This document shows positions 43,301-51,428 of a DNA stretch of 64,000 nucleotides, piece after piece. How positions within the stretch are numbered: position 1 is the first letter of the stretch; each line of letters starts with the position of its first letter. Source of the DNA: Algoriphagus sp. (GTDB lineage: Bacteria > Bacteroidota > Bacteroidia > Cytophagales > Cyclobacteriaceae); the NCBI GenBank assembly GCA_018336015.1, contig JAGXQZ010000049.1:93905-157904 (forward strand). The letters are read 5' to 3'. The position numbers and the translations under genes are program-made. The notes under the pieces were generated by a model. The model worked only from the letters and a program-made list of their open reading frames with translations. It did no database searches and had not been told where the DNA came from.

Positions 43301-43543
43301 GATTTGCTGACCGTCACGTGACCAAACAGGCTTAAAGTCATGCGCTTCGTGATAAGTCAGTTGAGTAGCTTTACCACCTGCACTTGGAACAAGGTAAAGG
43401 TCGCCCTTGTAGGTAAAAACAATCTGGCTTCCGTCTGGAGATATGGATGGATAGCGAAGCCAATTAGGAGCTGTTTGGGCTTGCGTAGCGTTTCCTAAAA
43501 GAAGAGAAGCACTTAAAGCCAGAGTTAGGAATCGTTTTATCAT
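40307..43543 (-). CDS. tricorn-like protease (S41-type, PDZ domain), exported, 1078 aa
   Basis: From the start MIKRFLTLALSASLLLGN (43543) the protein has a signal peptide, then two beta-propeller-like regions (~25-600) with many PD40-type units (ISPDGSQIVFTYKGDLYLV, FASDRYGNFDVFVMSAGG), a helical segment, a PDZ domain (~780-870) and a C-terminal S41 peptidase part. Conserved residues match tricorn: SerHis at 767-768 (NVSHAG), the nucleophile Ser985 in YSDGHCF, and a Glu near 1047. It cleaves peptides that feed through the propeller. An in-frame ATG at 43576 would add 11 residues before the signal. Confidence 0.9.
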   Translation of the reverse strand: MIKRFLTLALSASLLLGNATQAQTAPNWLRYPSISPDGSQIVFTYKGDLYLVPSAGGKATQLTYHEAHDFKPVWSRDGQQIAFASDRYGNFDVFVMSAGGGEATRLTYHSTDEMPFDFSSDDQKVIFGAARIDLAEHRQYPTGSQPELYQVNRKGGRVDQVWTIPAEYVQSSKDGSKMIYHDKKGGENEWRKHHQSGIARDIWMYDAPKNEHVMLTKFYGEDRNPVFSPDESEIFYLSEANGSFNIYSMPIGNPSQTQALTSFKNFPVRFLSIAKDGMMSFSYDGELYTMRKGSEPKKVQVSIATQAISNPDNYISINGGVREMSISPDGKEIAFIARGEVFVTSVDGSLTKRITNTPEQERFVEFASDGKSVVYASEREGKWQIYKSSKVRSEEPFFFAATLLKEEPMVSLSTDAYLPKFSPDGKKLAYVEGRRSLKVMDLATKSTVTLMGPDLLFHMSDGDQYFTWSPDSKWLLASYRPTMTNSEVVLLDASGKEKMRKLTQSGYSDDNAKWVNGGKQMIWFSNRDGLRSYATSGRMEEDVYALFFDQAAWDKFRLTKDEFELVKEIEKAKKPASTEDKSKSDVKADDKKVETLVFDWEGIEDRKARLTIHSSNMGDAVLSKDGEKLYYLARFEKGMNLWSTNLRTKETKQEIALDANSGRLVWDKDQKNLFLLADGSIAKINPEGMKREAIKIAGEMTFDKNAETAHLFEHVWLRTKGIFYTPDMHGIDWNAIKPAYQKYLPHIGNSYEFAELLSEMIGELNVSHAGARFSRSVSMADATGALGVFFDYKHTGNGIKITEIIPGGPLDKSDIKVSAGMIIERIDGELITPDLDFARLLNRKADKFTLIEVLDPKTSVRTQYTVKPISLGAENQLLYKRWVKKNQDEVEKLSGGKLGYVHIPGMSDGPYRNVYEDMLGKYYEKEGIVVDTRFNGGGDLVADLAMFFTGESFLTYATADKVVGGEPTARWTKPTLAMFNEANYSDGHCFACGYTDLKIGKTVGMPTPGTCSFAGWESLPDGTRWGAVPISAKNKAGEWLENNETRPQFEVKNMPGNIDKGIDQQLQKAVEELLKDIK

Positions 43544-43687
43544 AAACATTAAAAGGATTTGTGCGAAAGTAAGCAAAATAATCAGCCACTATCATGCGGC
43601 TTTCTGAAGAGTGGTAATGCAATAATGTTGCGCAACATAAGCAAAAATTCAATCCAAATTGAAATTTCCATACTCCCCCGATAACCC

Positions 43688-43695
43688 TATATTTG
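43688..43695 (+). promoter_or_regulatory. Bacteroidota -7 element TATATTTG before tyrS
   Basis: Exact TAnnTTTG match 27 bases before the tyrS start; -33 box not clear. Confidence 0.45.
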
Positions 43696-43722
43696 CGGGC
43701 AATTAAATAAGACCTTTTCCCA

Positions 43723-45015
43723 ATGAATTCATTTATACAAGAGCTGAAATGGAGAGGAATGCTCCAGGACATGACCCCAGAGATCGAGGAGCACCTTGCC
43801 AAAGGAATGGCTTCCGCCTATTTGGGTTTTGATCCTACGGCAGATTCCCTTCACATCGGCCATTTGGTGGGTGTGATGACTTTGCTCCATTTTCAAAGAG
43901 CAGGTCATAAGCCATTCGCTTTGGTAGGTGGCGCTACCGGTATGATTGGTGACCCGTCTTTCAAATCTGCTGAGCGAAATCTCTTGGACAAAGCCACGTT
44001 GGATCACAATGTGGCCTGTATCCAGGGTCAGCTTTCCAAGTTTTTGGATTTTTCTGGCGCCACTTCCAACAAAGCAGAATTGGTCAACAACTACGACTGG
44101 ATGTCTCAGTTTTCTTTTCTGGATTTCATTCGGGATGTTGGAAAGCACATCACAGTCAACTACATGATGTCCAAAGACAGTGTAAAAAGAAGACTGGAAG
44201 ACGGAAACGGGCTCTCCTTTACTGAATTCAGCTACCAACTGATTCAAGGCTATGACTTCTACCATCTTTGGAAAAATAACAATTGCACCATCCAATTGGG
44301 CGGCTCGGATCAGTGGGGAAATATCGTCACAGGTACCGAATTGATCCGCAGAATGGGCGGAGGAAGTGCTTTTGCCCTTACAGTTCCCCTGATTACCAAA
44401 GCAGATGGTACTAAATTCGGTAAAACCGAAAGTGGTTCTGTTTGGCTTGATCCGGAGAAGACTTCTCCTTATGCTTTCTATCAGTTTTGGCTGAACGTCT
44501 CTGATGAAGATGCCTCCAAATACATTCGCATTTTTACCGTTTTGGATCAGCAAACCATCGAAAACCTGGAAGCTGAACATGCCCAAGCGCCTCACTTGAG
44601 AACACTCCAAAAGGAAATCGCCAAGCAAGTGACCATCATGGTCCACAGTCAGGAAGACTACGATATGGCGGTAAAAGCTTCCGAGATTCTTTTTGGGAAA
44701 TCCTCTACAGAGGACTTAGCTTCCTTGGACGAGCGAACATTCTTAGCTGTATTTGAAGGTGTTCCTCAGGTGCAATTGAGTAAAGAAGAATACGCCTCGA
44801 TTGAGAATGTATTGGATCTTTTCGGTGAAAAAACCCAAGCTCAAATTTTCCCATCCAAAGGAGAAGCCCGCAAAATGATTCAAGGTGGTGGCGTTAGTAT
44901 CAACAAGGAAAAAATTGCTGATCCCAATGCTCCATTGACCTTCAGTCTATTACAGAACAAGTTTCTTTTGATCCAAAAAGGAAAGAAAAACTATTACATT
45001 CTGGAAGTAAAATAA
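43723..45015 (+). CDS. tyrS: tyrosyl-tRNA synthetase
   Basis: Class I synthetase landmarks are present: HIGH at 44-47 in [10 protein letters not shown], the tyrosine-binding [25 protein letters not shown], and the KMSKS variant KFGKT (231-235) in [13 protein letters not shown]. The C-terminal S4-like RNA-binding part closes the protein ([20 protein letters not shown]). It charges tRNA-Tyr in the cytoplasm. The length of 430 residues is typical of the bacterial TyrRS type. An antisense open frame of 305 codons on the other strand is a shadow. A strong terminator follows. Confidence 0.97.
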   Translation: MNSFIQELKWRGMLQDMTPEIEEHLAKGMASAYLGFDPTADSLHIGHLVGVMTLLHFQRAGHKPFALVGGATGMIGDPSFKSAERNLLDKATLDHNVACIQGQLSKFLDFSGATSNKAELVNNYDWMSQFSFLDFIRDVGKHITVNYMMSKDSVKRRLEDGNGLSFTEFSYQLIQGYDFYHLWKNNNCTIQLGGSDQWGNIVTGTELIRRMGGGSAFALTVPLITKADGTKFGKTESGSVWLDPEKTSPYAFYQFWLNVSDEDASKYIRIFTVLDQQTIENLEAEHAQAPHLRTLQKEIAKQVTIMVHSQEDYDMAVKASEILFGKSSTEDLASLDERTFLAVFEGVPQVQLSKEEYASIENVLDLFGEKTQAQIFPSKGEARKMIQGGGVSINKEKIADPNAPLTFSLLQNKFLLIQKGKKNYYILEVK

Positions 45016-45033
45016 ATCTCCTGACTATCAGTA

Positions 45034-45069
45034 AAAAGGCCTCAATCACAAAATTTGAGGCCTTTTTTT
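45034..45069 (+). terminator. Rho-independent terminator of tyrS
   Basis: AAGGCCTCAA (45037-45046) pairs with TTGAGGCCTT (45055-45064), followed by TTTTT. Confidence 0.85.
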
Positions 45070-45114
45070 ATTGAACACGATTCGAAAAACACTGCTTTTT
45101 TGACCTTGATTTAA

Positions 45115-45122
45115 TATCTTTG
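45115..45122 (+). promoter_or_regulatory. Bacteroidota -7 element TATCTTTG before the TetR gene
   Basis: Exact TAnnTTTG match 31 bases before the regulator start. No well-spaced -33 box is visible. Confidence 0.4.
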
Positions 45123-45153
45123 AGTTCACTTTTCAACCAAGATTATCAAACCC

Positions 45154-45849
45154 ATGGCAGGAGAAAAAAACAAGGAAAAACTCATTCTAGATTCAGCAGT
45201 AGCCCTGTTCACTACCAAAGGATATAATGCCACTCGCATGGAAGATGTGGCCAAGCGGGCAGGAATCAGCAAAGGTTTGACCTATTTCTATTATAAAAAC
45301 AAGGAGGATTTGTTCATGGCATTGACCAAAAAGGCCTTTGATCAGTTTAAGGAAGAATTTCGTGAATCCTTCCGCTCCAAAGGAAAAAACGGGTTGGAAA
45401 TGATCACCGATTTGGTGCAACGAATTTGGGTTTTTGCCAAAGAGCAACCGGTTTATTATCAAGCCATCCTTCACTTTTTGGACGTGATGAAAAAGTACAC
45501 CAATCCAAAGCTGAGACATGAGATAGATCCCTTGATCCTGGATTCTACCCATTTCCACAAGCTATTGGAACTCCACCACGAACCTGCTAGAATAGGAATT
45601 CAGATGGTATCTCAGGGAATCAAGGATGGAAGCATCCGTCCAGAACTACAGCCTGAAATCACCTTTTACACCATTTGGAGTATGATTATCGGTTTCGAAA
45701 AAATGAGCGGACCTATAGAATTCGAAGGGAAGGAAACCAAAATCAGTCCTGAATCTTGGCAACCCGGTTTCATTAAATTAATGCAGGATATGCTGAAAGG
45801 AACCGTGCAGGCTAGCAAACCGCAAATTGTGCAAGCAAGTTTATTCTAA
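45154..45849 (+). CDS. TetR/AcrR-family transcriptional regulator, 231 aa
   Basis: The N-terminal helix-turn-helix is standard: LILDSAVALFTTKGYNATRMEDVAKRAGISKGLTYFYYKNKEDLF. The C-terminal part is a ligand-binding helical domain rich in aromatic residues (YYQAILHFLDVMKKYT). TetR regulators bind a small ligand and release an operator. The fatty-acid or acyl-CoA type enzymes at 46.4-51.3 kb are likely targets, with an acyl-CoA as possible ligand; this is inferred from position. No matching palindromic operator was found by eye. A short hairpin follows. Confidence 0.88.
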   Translation: MAGEKNKEKLILDSAVALFTTKGYNATRMEDVAKRAGISKGLTYFYYKNKEDLFMALTKKAFDQFKEEFRESFRSKGKNGLEMITDLVQRIWVFAKEQPVYYQAILHFLDVMKKYTNPKLRHEIDPLILDSTHFHKLLELHHEPARIGIQMVSQGIKDGSIRPELQPEITFYTIWSMIIGFEKMSGPIEFEGKETKISPESWQPGFIKLMQDMLKGTVQASKPQIVQASLF

Positions 45850-45857
45850 AACAAGAA

Positions 45858-45877
45858 AGGCTGTCAATAGACAGCCT
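45858..45877 (+). terminator. hairpin after the TetR gene
   Basis: AGGCTGTC/GACAGCCT with loop AATA; the following CTCTTATTT is only weakly T-rich, so the terminator is weak. Confidence 0.55.
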
Positions 45878-45884
45878 CTCTTAT

Positions 45885-46307
45885 TTATCTGCTTTTCCAA
45901 AGCTCTTTGAGTTGCATTCCATTGACCAATAATACAAATCGGGCGGGATTAGGGACAAGGACAATTCGCATGTCTACCTTGCCCAGTTGATCAGACTCAA
46001 TCGGCACACCTTGATTACCGCTCACTTCATAGGTGATGATACCTTTTGCATCAGGCAGCATTTCCTTGTACTGATTGGCCAAATAGGCAGTTGGAAGTAA
46101 AATATCCGTATCAGATTTCAGTTTAGCATAAATTTTCTCCAACTGGGGTTCGAGTACTTCTTCATACGCATCGTTGAAGTCGTCCTCCAGATCATGTAAT
46201 TCTTCTTCCAGATCATCATAGCTATCATCACTATAGTCCATTTGACTAAGCTCATTTCGTTTTTTGACAATTTCGGTAAGCTGCTGATCTAACTTTTCCC
46301 AGTTCAT
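45885..46307 (-). CDS. conserved hypothetical protein, 140 aa
   Basis: The N-terminal half is an acidic helical or coiled-coil region (QLTEIVKKRNELSQMDYSDDSYDDLEEEL); the C-terminal half is a small beta-rich domain (AKGIITYEVSGNQG, KVDMRIVLVPNPARFVLLVNG). I do not recognise the family. The gene stands between the TetR gene and the reductase; the reductase is the next gene upstream on the same strand, 69 bases away, so a shared transcript is possible. Confidence 0.75.
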   Translation of the reverse strand: MNWEKLDQQLTEIVKKRNELSQMDYSDDSYDDLEEELHDLEDDFNDAYEEVLEPQLEKIYAKLKSDTDILLPTAYLANQYKEMLPDAKGIITYEVSGNQGVPIESDQLGKVDMRIVLVPNPARFVLLVNGMQLKELWKSR

Positions 46308-46376
46308 GGAGTAAAATTTGTTTTGTTAAAGTGCAAAGATGGCTAATCCTGAAGTTTTCGCCGAACAAATGAACGA

Positions 46377-47348
46377 TTATTCACTGAGCAAAAGGATTTT
46401 TCCGTTTCTGCCAGGCCTTTCATAGGCCTCGATAGCGGCTTTAAAGTCCGAAAGCGGAAACTTGGCTTCAATATCCACCTGAGAATTTTCATTCATCAAA
46501 AAGCCAAAAACGGTCTGAAAAGCCTTCATCCGAGCATCTGCCGCCATTTCTTCCATCCATGTACTCAACCAAAATCCCTCAATTTTCAGGTTTTTGAAAA
46601 TCAGCAAACCACTGTTTACGGGCATATTTTCCAAAGCCAAAGCGCCAAAAACCATCATTTTGCCTTTGGGTCTCAGGCATGCCAACGCTTTTGCGCCTAG
46701 CATACCTCCTACGGCATCAAAAATCACATGAACTCCGCCTTCGGTTTTTTCAGGAACCACTCTCTGGATTTTTTCTGTTTCAGTATTGATCACTAGGTCA
46801 GCACCAAGTTTTTCTAAAACTTCTTTTTGAGCATCATGTCTGACTGTGGCAGCCACTTTAATTCCTTTGGCTTTTGCCATTTGAATAGCAAATTTTCCAA
46901 AAGCGGAAGCACCTGCCGTGATCAATAACCAATCTCCTGCTTGAAGTCCTGACTCCTCGATCATGCCGTATGCGGTCATCGGATTGACAAAAGCCTGACA
47001 GGCCACTTCATCCGGCATTTGAGGAGGTATAGGAATTACTAAAGCTGCTGGAACACAGACAAATTCTTTCCAAGTCCCGATGGCTGTAAACATCACTCGG
47101 GTTCCGGCTTTTACTTTACCGGTTTCATCACCCTGCTCCACAATTCCACTAGCCTCAAATCCTGCGCTGCTAGGCAATTTTGGTGTGATGCCATACATCC
47201 CCCGCACAAACATGATATCAGAGGGATTAATATTTCTCGCTTTTACTCGGATCAAGACTTCGTGAGGCTTAGGATTAGGCACTGCACTTTCTCTAAGTTG
47301 GAGCACTTCTAATGGGTGCCCAGTTTGATCAAAAATCAGTTCTTTCAT
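46377..47348 (-). CDS. MDR-family NADPH:quinone oxidoreductase-like alcohol dehydrogenase, 323 aa
   Basis: The medium-chain dehydrogenase fold is clear: MFVRGMYGITPKLPSSAGFEASG at the N-terminal catalytic part and GASAFGKFAIQMAKAKG as the nucleotide-binding loop. The usual zinc-binding Cys/His cluster is not evident, which points to the zinc-free quinone oxidoreductase or enoyl-reductase-like (Etr1/QorA) branch. It probably reduces an activated C=C or quinone with NADPH. It is divergent from the SDR operon, with 100 bases between, so the two may share regulation. Confidence 0.88.
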   Translation of the reverse strand: MKELIFDQTGHPLEVLQLRESAVPNPKPHEVLIRVKARNINPSDIMFVRGMYGITPKLPSSAGFEASGIVEQGDETGKVKAGTRVMFTAIGTWKEFVCVPAALVIPIPPQMPDEVACQAFVNPMTAYGMIEESGLQAGDWLLITAGASAFGKFAIQMAKAKGIKVAATVRHDAQKEVLEKLGADLVINTETEKIQRVVPEKTEGGVHVIFDAVGGMLGAKALACLRPKGKMMVFGALALENMPVNSGLLIFKNLKIEGFWLSTWMEEMAADARMKAFQTVFGFLMNENSQVDIEAKFPLSDFKAAIEAYERPGRNGKILLLSE

Positions 47349-47448
47349 TTGGAGTTTATTTGGTCTATTTGGGTAAAATCAATGGGTAATTGCATGTTTC
47401 TCTGGCTTAATTTTCCCTATCTTTTGGAAGTAATATAACCCAAAACTC

Positions 47449-48216
47449 ATGGATTTATCTTCAGTTTTTTCTTTGGAAGGAAAAGTTGCCCTCATCACAG
47501 GTGCAAGCAAAGGAATTGGTTTTGCAATCGCTGAAATTTTTGCAGCAGCAGGTGCAAAAGTAGTCATCAGCAGCAGAAAACAGGACGCTTTGGACGAAAT
47601 GGCCAAACAGCTTTCATCCAAAGGATATGAAGCTACAGGCATAGCCTGTAATGTCGGCAACATGGCTGAATTACCCATTTTAGTCGAAAAGACAGTTGAA
47701 AAATACGGAACCATCGACATTCTCGTCAACAATGCGGCTACCAATCCGGTATTTGGTCCAGTCCATGAAACCAGTCTTGAAGCATTTGATAAAATCATGA
47801 ATGTCAATGTAAAAGCAGCTTTTGAACTTTGCAGGCTTTGCTACCCCCACCTTAGAAAGTCATCTGGAGCCTCGGTCATCAATATTTCGAGTATAGGTGG
47901 AATCTCTCCCGAGCATGGTTTGGGGATTTATTCTGTATCCAAAGCTGCCTTAATTTCTCTTACCAAAGTCTTCGCCAAAGAATGGGGCGACTCCAAAATC
48001 CGTGTCAATGCCATTTGTCCCGGCTTGATTCAAACCAAGTTCTCGGAAGCACTTTGGACCAATGAAAAAATCATGTCCATGATTATGAAACAGCTTGCGA
48101 TCAAACGCGCCGGCACATCTGAAGAAATCGGTGCCATGGCTCTTTTCTTGGCTTCAGCAGCTTCTTCTTACACCACCGGAGGAGTCTTTACCGCCGATGG
48201 AGGCTTTACCATCTAA
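47449..48216 (+). CDS. SDR-family oxidoreductase, 255 aa
   Basis: The short-chain dehydrogenase features are all visible: TGASKGIGFAIAEIFA (NAD(P)-binding), the NNAATNP motif, catalytic Ser in INISSIGG, and YSVSK for the Tyr and Lys. The C-terminal GGVFTADGGFTI is typical. SDRs of this class oxidise or reduce a hydroxy or oxo group in many pathways. It opens an operon whose next gene begins 9 bases later. In the proposed 4-hydroxyacid route it would handle a 4-oxo/4-hydroxy step, as LvaD is reported to do, but the substrate is inferred. Confidence 0.93.
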   Translation: MDLSSVFSLEGKVALITGASKGIGFAIAEIFAAAGAKVVISSRKQDALDEMAKQLSSKGYEATGIACNVGNMAELPILVEKTVEKYGTIDILVNNAATNPVFGPVHETSLEAFDKIMNVNVKAAFELCRLCYPHLRKSSGASVINISSIGGISPEHGLGIYSVSKAALISLTKVFAKEWGDSKIRVNAICPGLIQTKFSEALWTNEKIMSMIMKQLAIKRAGTSEEIGAMALFLASAASSYTTGGVFTADGGFTI

Positions 48217-48225
48217 TTTACCCTA

Positions 48226-49434
48226 ATGCATCCAGCCCAAAATATACCTCAAGAAGCTTTACCCCAACTTCTTGAAAAATACCGTGAGTTTGTCAAGGAA
48301 GAGCTTTTTCCGATTGATCTGAAAGTCGTTCAGGGGCCTTTTAAAAGTTTCCTTCCAATCTTACATGAACTTAGAGCGAAAGCAAAAGAGCTTGGTCTAT
48401 TTGCTCCTCACCTATCCACACAGGATGAAGGCGTCGGATTGAATCTGGTTCAGTTTGCTCAGGTTTCTGAGATTTTGGGCCAAAGTCCGATTGGCCACTA
48501 CGTATTCAATTGTGCTGCTCCTGATATCGGAAACATGGAGTTGCTCCATCTTTTCGGCACCGAAGAGCAACAATCAACCTGGCTGAAACCTCTTCAAAAA
48601 GGTGAAATCCGGTCATGCTTTGCCATGACCGAACCCGAAATGCCAGGAAGTAATCCGGTTCATTTGGGTACCACTGCTCACCGCGAAGGAAATGACTATG
48701 TGATCAACGGACACAAATGGTTTACTACCGCTGCCGATGGGGCCAAATTCACCATTGTGATGGCTCTAACCAATCCCGAGGCCGAAAACCCTTATCAGCG
48801 GGCAAGTATGCTATTGGTTCCTTTGGATAATCCAGGCTATCAACTGATCCGAAACATTCCGATTATGGGTGAAGCGGGAGAGGATTACCTTTCTCACGGA
48901 GAGGTGAAATTTGAAAACTGCCGGGTACCAGTATCCAACCTGATCGGAAAAGAAGGACAAGGATTTGCATTGGCACAAGAACGACTTGGACCCGGTCGAA
49001 TTCACCACTGCATGCGTTGGATTGGGATCTGTGAGCGGGTTTTTGATCTGATGTGTAAAAGAGCCATTTCACGTCAACTAGATCCCGGAAAAGCACTTGC
49101 TGAAAAACAGACAATCCAAAATTGGATCGCAGAAAGTCGTGCAGAAATCAAGGCCAGCCGACTGATGGTGATGGATACTGCACAGAAAATGCAGGAATTG
49201 GGAGCCAAAGCGGTAAAGGAGGATATTTCCACCATTAAATTCTTTGTCGCAGACGTCCTCATGAAAGTGATCGACCGTGCCATTCAAGTCCATGGAGCTT
49301 TGGGAATCACGGACGATACATTGCTTTCGTTTTGGTACCGACACGAGCGTGGCGCAAGAATCTATGATGGTCCGGACGAAGTGCATAAATCAGCCTTGGC
49401 TAGAAGTATTTTGAAAAATTACTCGGGAAAATGA
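48226..49434 (+). CDS. acyl-CoA dehydrogenase, ACAD10/ACAD11-like, 402 aa
   Basis: The acyl-CoA dehydrogenase fold shows CFAMTEPEMPGSNPVHLGTTA (flavin and substrate binding) and VHGALGITDDTLLSFWYRHERGARIYDGPDEVHK at the C-terminus. The GPDEVH segment resembles ACAD10/ACAD11 and Pseudomonas LvaC. In those proteins the enzyme acts on a 4-phosphorylated acyl-CoA, removing the phosphate on the way to the 3-hydroxy product. The next gene is an APH-like kinase whose start overlaps this gene's stop by 4 bases, the same pairing that is fused in ACAD10/11. Confidence 0.9.
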   Translation: MHPAQNIPQEALPQLLEKYREFVKEELFPIDLKVVQGPFKSFLPILHELRAKAKELGLFAPHLSTQDEGVGLNLVQFAQVSEILGQSPIGHYVFNCAAPDIGNMELLHLFGTEEQQSTWLKPLQKGEIRSCFAMTEPEMPGSNPVHLGTTAHREGNDYVINGHKWFTTAADGAKFTIVMALTNPEAENPYQRASMLLVPLDNPGYQLIRNIPIMGEAGEDYLSHGEVKFENCRVPVSNLIGKEGQGFALAQERLGPGRIHHCMRWIGICERVFDLMCKRAISRQLDPGKALAEKQTIQNWIAESRAEIKASRLMVMDTAQKMQELGAKAVKEDISTIKFFVADVLMKVIDRAIQVHGALGITDDTLLSFWYRHERGARIYDGPDEVHKSALARSILKNYSGK

Positions 49435-50459
49435 ATACTGACTTAAACTTCGATTCCCTCAACTCTTATTTGGCAACTGCCTTTTCATGTCACGCATCCC
49501 AAATCACGATTACCCAAATTTCTAGTGGCTATTCTAATTTGACTTTTTGGGTGGAAACACCCGAACAAAAACTGATCTTAAGAAGACCTCCTTTCGGAGA
49601 AAAAATAGCCAAAGCCCATGACATGGGCCGAGAGTTTCGGATTTTGGAAAGCCTAGAAAATGCTGGCTATTCCAAAAGTCCAAAACCTATCTTGTTTTGC
49701 GAAGACGAATCTGTTTTTGGCGCTCCGTTTTTTCTGATGGAGTTTGTTGACGGATTTATCCTTCGAAATAAACTCCCAATAGGTATCGATTTTAAAGAAG
49801 AGGATTTCAAAACGCTGTCTAAAAATGCACTAGACTGCTTGATTGAACTGCACAGTTTGGAACTTGAGGACTCAGGCTTGATTCAGCTTGGAAAACCGGA
49901 GGGGTACACCCATCGTCAAGTAGAAGGATGGTCAGAACGTTATTTTAAAGCCAAAACCCATGAACTTGCCGACATGGAGCTGACAGTTGCTTGGCTAAAG
50001 AACAATTTACCTGAACAGGAAATCGTTTCTTTCATCCACAATGACTTTAAGTATGATAATCTGGTCTTAGGCCGAGATTGTAAAACTGACATTCAAGCTG
50101 TTTTGGATTGGGAAATGGCAACCGTAGGAAATCCACTGATGGACTTAGGAACAACCTTAGCCTATTGGGCTCAGGATAATGATCCACAAATTCTGAAAAT
50201 GTTTAATCTGAGCCACCTTCCCGGAAATTTCACTCGACAGGAAGTCATCAACTACTATCACAAAAAAACAGGTCTATCCATGGATCAGATGACTTTTTAC
50301 TATGCCTTTGGATTGTTTAAAGTAGCGGTGATTGCTCAACAAATATTCAAACGTTATTCACAGGGCTTTGCCCAAGATCCACGATTTGCAGCTTTAATCC
50401 ATGTAGTAGAGGCAGCTGGAAAAATGGCTCAAAACTCTATCCATACCCAAAAAATCTAA
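49431..50459 (+). CDS. APH-like phosphotransferase (LvaA/ACAD10-kinase-like), 342 aa
   Basis: This is a small-molecule kinase of the aminoglycoside phosphotransferase fold: SSGYSNLTFWVETPEQKLILRRPP is the nucleotide-binding part, FIHNDFKYDNLVLG gives the catalytic HxD loop (HND), and AVLDWEMATVGNPLMDLGTTLAYW gives the metal-binding DWE. The VLDWE-TVGNPL-DL pattern is typical of the kinase domain in ACAD10/ACAD11 and LvaA-type proteins rather than antibiotic-resistance enzymes. It would phosphorylate the 4-hydroxyl of a 4-hydroxyacyl-CoA. It overlaps the acyl-CoA dehydrogenase gene by 4 bases (ATGA). Confidence 0.9.
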   Translation: MNTDLNFDSLNSYLATAFSCHASQITITQISSGYSNLTFWVETPEQKLILRRPPFGEKIAKAHDMGREFRILESLENAGYSKSPKPILFCEDESVFGAPFFLMEFVDGFILRNKLPIGIDFKEEDFKTLSKNALDCLIELHSLELEDSGLIQLGKPEGYTHRQVEGWSERYFKAKTHELADMELTVAWLKNNLPEQEIVSFIHNDFKYDNLVLGRDCKTDIQAVLDWEMATVGNPLMDLGTTLAYWAQDNDPQILKMFNLSHLPGNFTRQEVINYYHKKTGLSMDQMTFYYAFGLFKVAVIAQQIFKRYSQGFAQDPRFAALIHVVEAAGKMAQNSIHTQKI

Positions 50460-50463
50460 CAAT

Positions 50464-51342
50464 ATGCCTATTCATAAAATCTGTATCCTTGGCGCAGGTA
50501 CTCTTGGTTCACGAGTTGCTCTCCAATCTGCTATTTCAGGCTTTGAAGTCCGTGTCTATGACATCCATCAAAAAGCCTTGGATTTCGGCCAAAAAACTAT
50601 GGAAAAGATCCTTCGCCAACTGGTCAAAGCGGGACAATTGAATGAAAGCCAAGTCCCGGAGATTTTTTCCAGAATCCAATTTACACTTGATCCTTCTGAG
50701 GCAGTGAAGGACGCTGATTTCATCAATGAAAGCGTAACCGAAGAAGTGGATATCAAGAAAAAAGTCTGGAAGCAGTTTGGTGAGATCGCTCCTGAAAAGA
50801 CCTGGTTTACTACCAATACTTCTTATTTGCTCCCTTCCATGTTTGCGGAGGAAAGCGGCCGTCCTGATAAATTTTGTGCATTTCACTTTCACGATGTGTT
50901 CTATTCCCGAATAGTAGACATCATGCCACATCCGGGCACAGATCCAGTTATGATTCCGATGCTCGAAGAGTTGGGAAGAAAACTAAATCAAGTTCCAGTA
51001 TTTGTCAAAAAAGAAAACCCCGGCTACATCTTTAACACCATGCTGATGGCTTTAATCGGAGCTGCTGGAAAGCTATTAACCCGCGAAGTAGGAAGTATCG
51101 AGGATATTGACCGCTCTTGGATGGTCAATTTTCATATGCCGATGGGACCTTTCGGAATATTGGATTCGATAGGGTTGGATACAGCTTGGCATGTCACTCA
51201 CAAGATGCCGGATGCTGCTTCTCAGGCATTTGCTTCACTTTTGAAAACTTATATTGATCAGGGAAAACTTGGTGAGAAAACCGGAGAAGGATTTTATTCC
51301 TATCCCAATCCTATTTATAGAAATCCTGATTTTGTGAAGTAA
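50464..51342 (+). CDS. 3-hydroxyacyl-CoA dehydrogenase, 292 aa
   Basis: A classical NAD-binding fold opens the protein (ILGAGTLGSRVALQSAISGFEVRVYDI) and the substrate part carries DFINESVTEEVDIKKKVW and FCAFHFHDVFYSRIVDIMPH, typical of 3-hydroxyacyl-CoA dehydrogenases. It oxidises a 3-hydroxyacyl-CoA to the 3-oxo form, the step before thiolysis. It starts 4 bases after the kinase gene, so it belongs to the operon. In the proposed pathway it would take the 3-hydroxyacyl-CoA that the kinase and acyl-CoA dehydrogenase release. No thiolase lies here. Confidence 0.93.
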   Translation: MPIHKICILGAGTLGSRVALQSAISGFEVRVYDIHQKALDFGQKTMEKILRQLVKAGQLNESQVPEIFSRIQFTLDPSEAVKDADFINESVTEEVDIKKKVWKQFGEIAPEKTWFTTNTSYLLPSMFAEESGRPDKFCAFHFHDVFYSRIVDIMPHPGTDPVMIPMLEELGRKLNQVPVFVKKENPGYIFNTMLMALIGAAGKLLTREVGSIEDIDRSWMVNFHMPMGPFGILDSIGLDTAWHVTHKMPDAASQAFASLLKTYIDQGKLGEKTGEGFYSYPNPIYRNPDFVK

Positions 51343-51360
51343 ACTTGAATTCCTCTTTTA

Positions 51361-51422
51361 CCCTGCTTCTCCAGAAGCAGGATCCCTTTAAACACAAAGT
51401 CCTGCTTTCGGAAAAGCAGGAC
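51361..51422. repeat. two adjacent perfect hairpins sharing a CCTGCTT motif
   Basis: CCTGCTTCT (51362-51370) pairs with AGAAGCAGG (51373-51381), and GTCCTGCTTT (51399-51408) pairs with AAAGCAGGAC (51413-51422). Both stems carry the same CCTGCTT core, so the arms can also pair across the two hairpins. There is no long T-run, so they are not standard terminators. They lie between the convergent 3-hydroxyacyl-CoA dehydrogenase and trmB genes. Confidence 0.65.
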
Positions 51423-51428
51423 AACGGA

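Noticed and set aside
43729..44646. 305-codon minus-strand frame opposite tyrS
   Set aside because: tyrS is certain on the plus strand; the antisense frame has no recognisable domain and is a codon-bias shadow.
49431..50459. aminoglycoside resistance gene
   Set aside because: The fold matches, but the motifs and the overlap with an ACAD gene fit a metabolic kinase instead.
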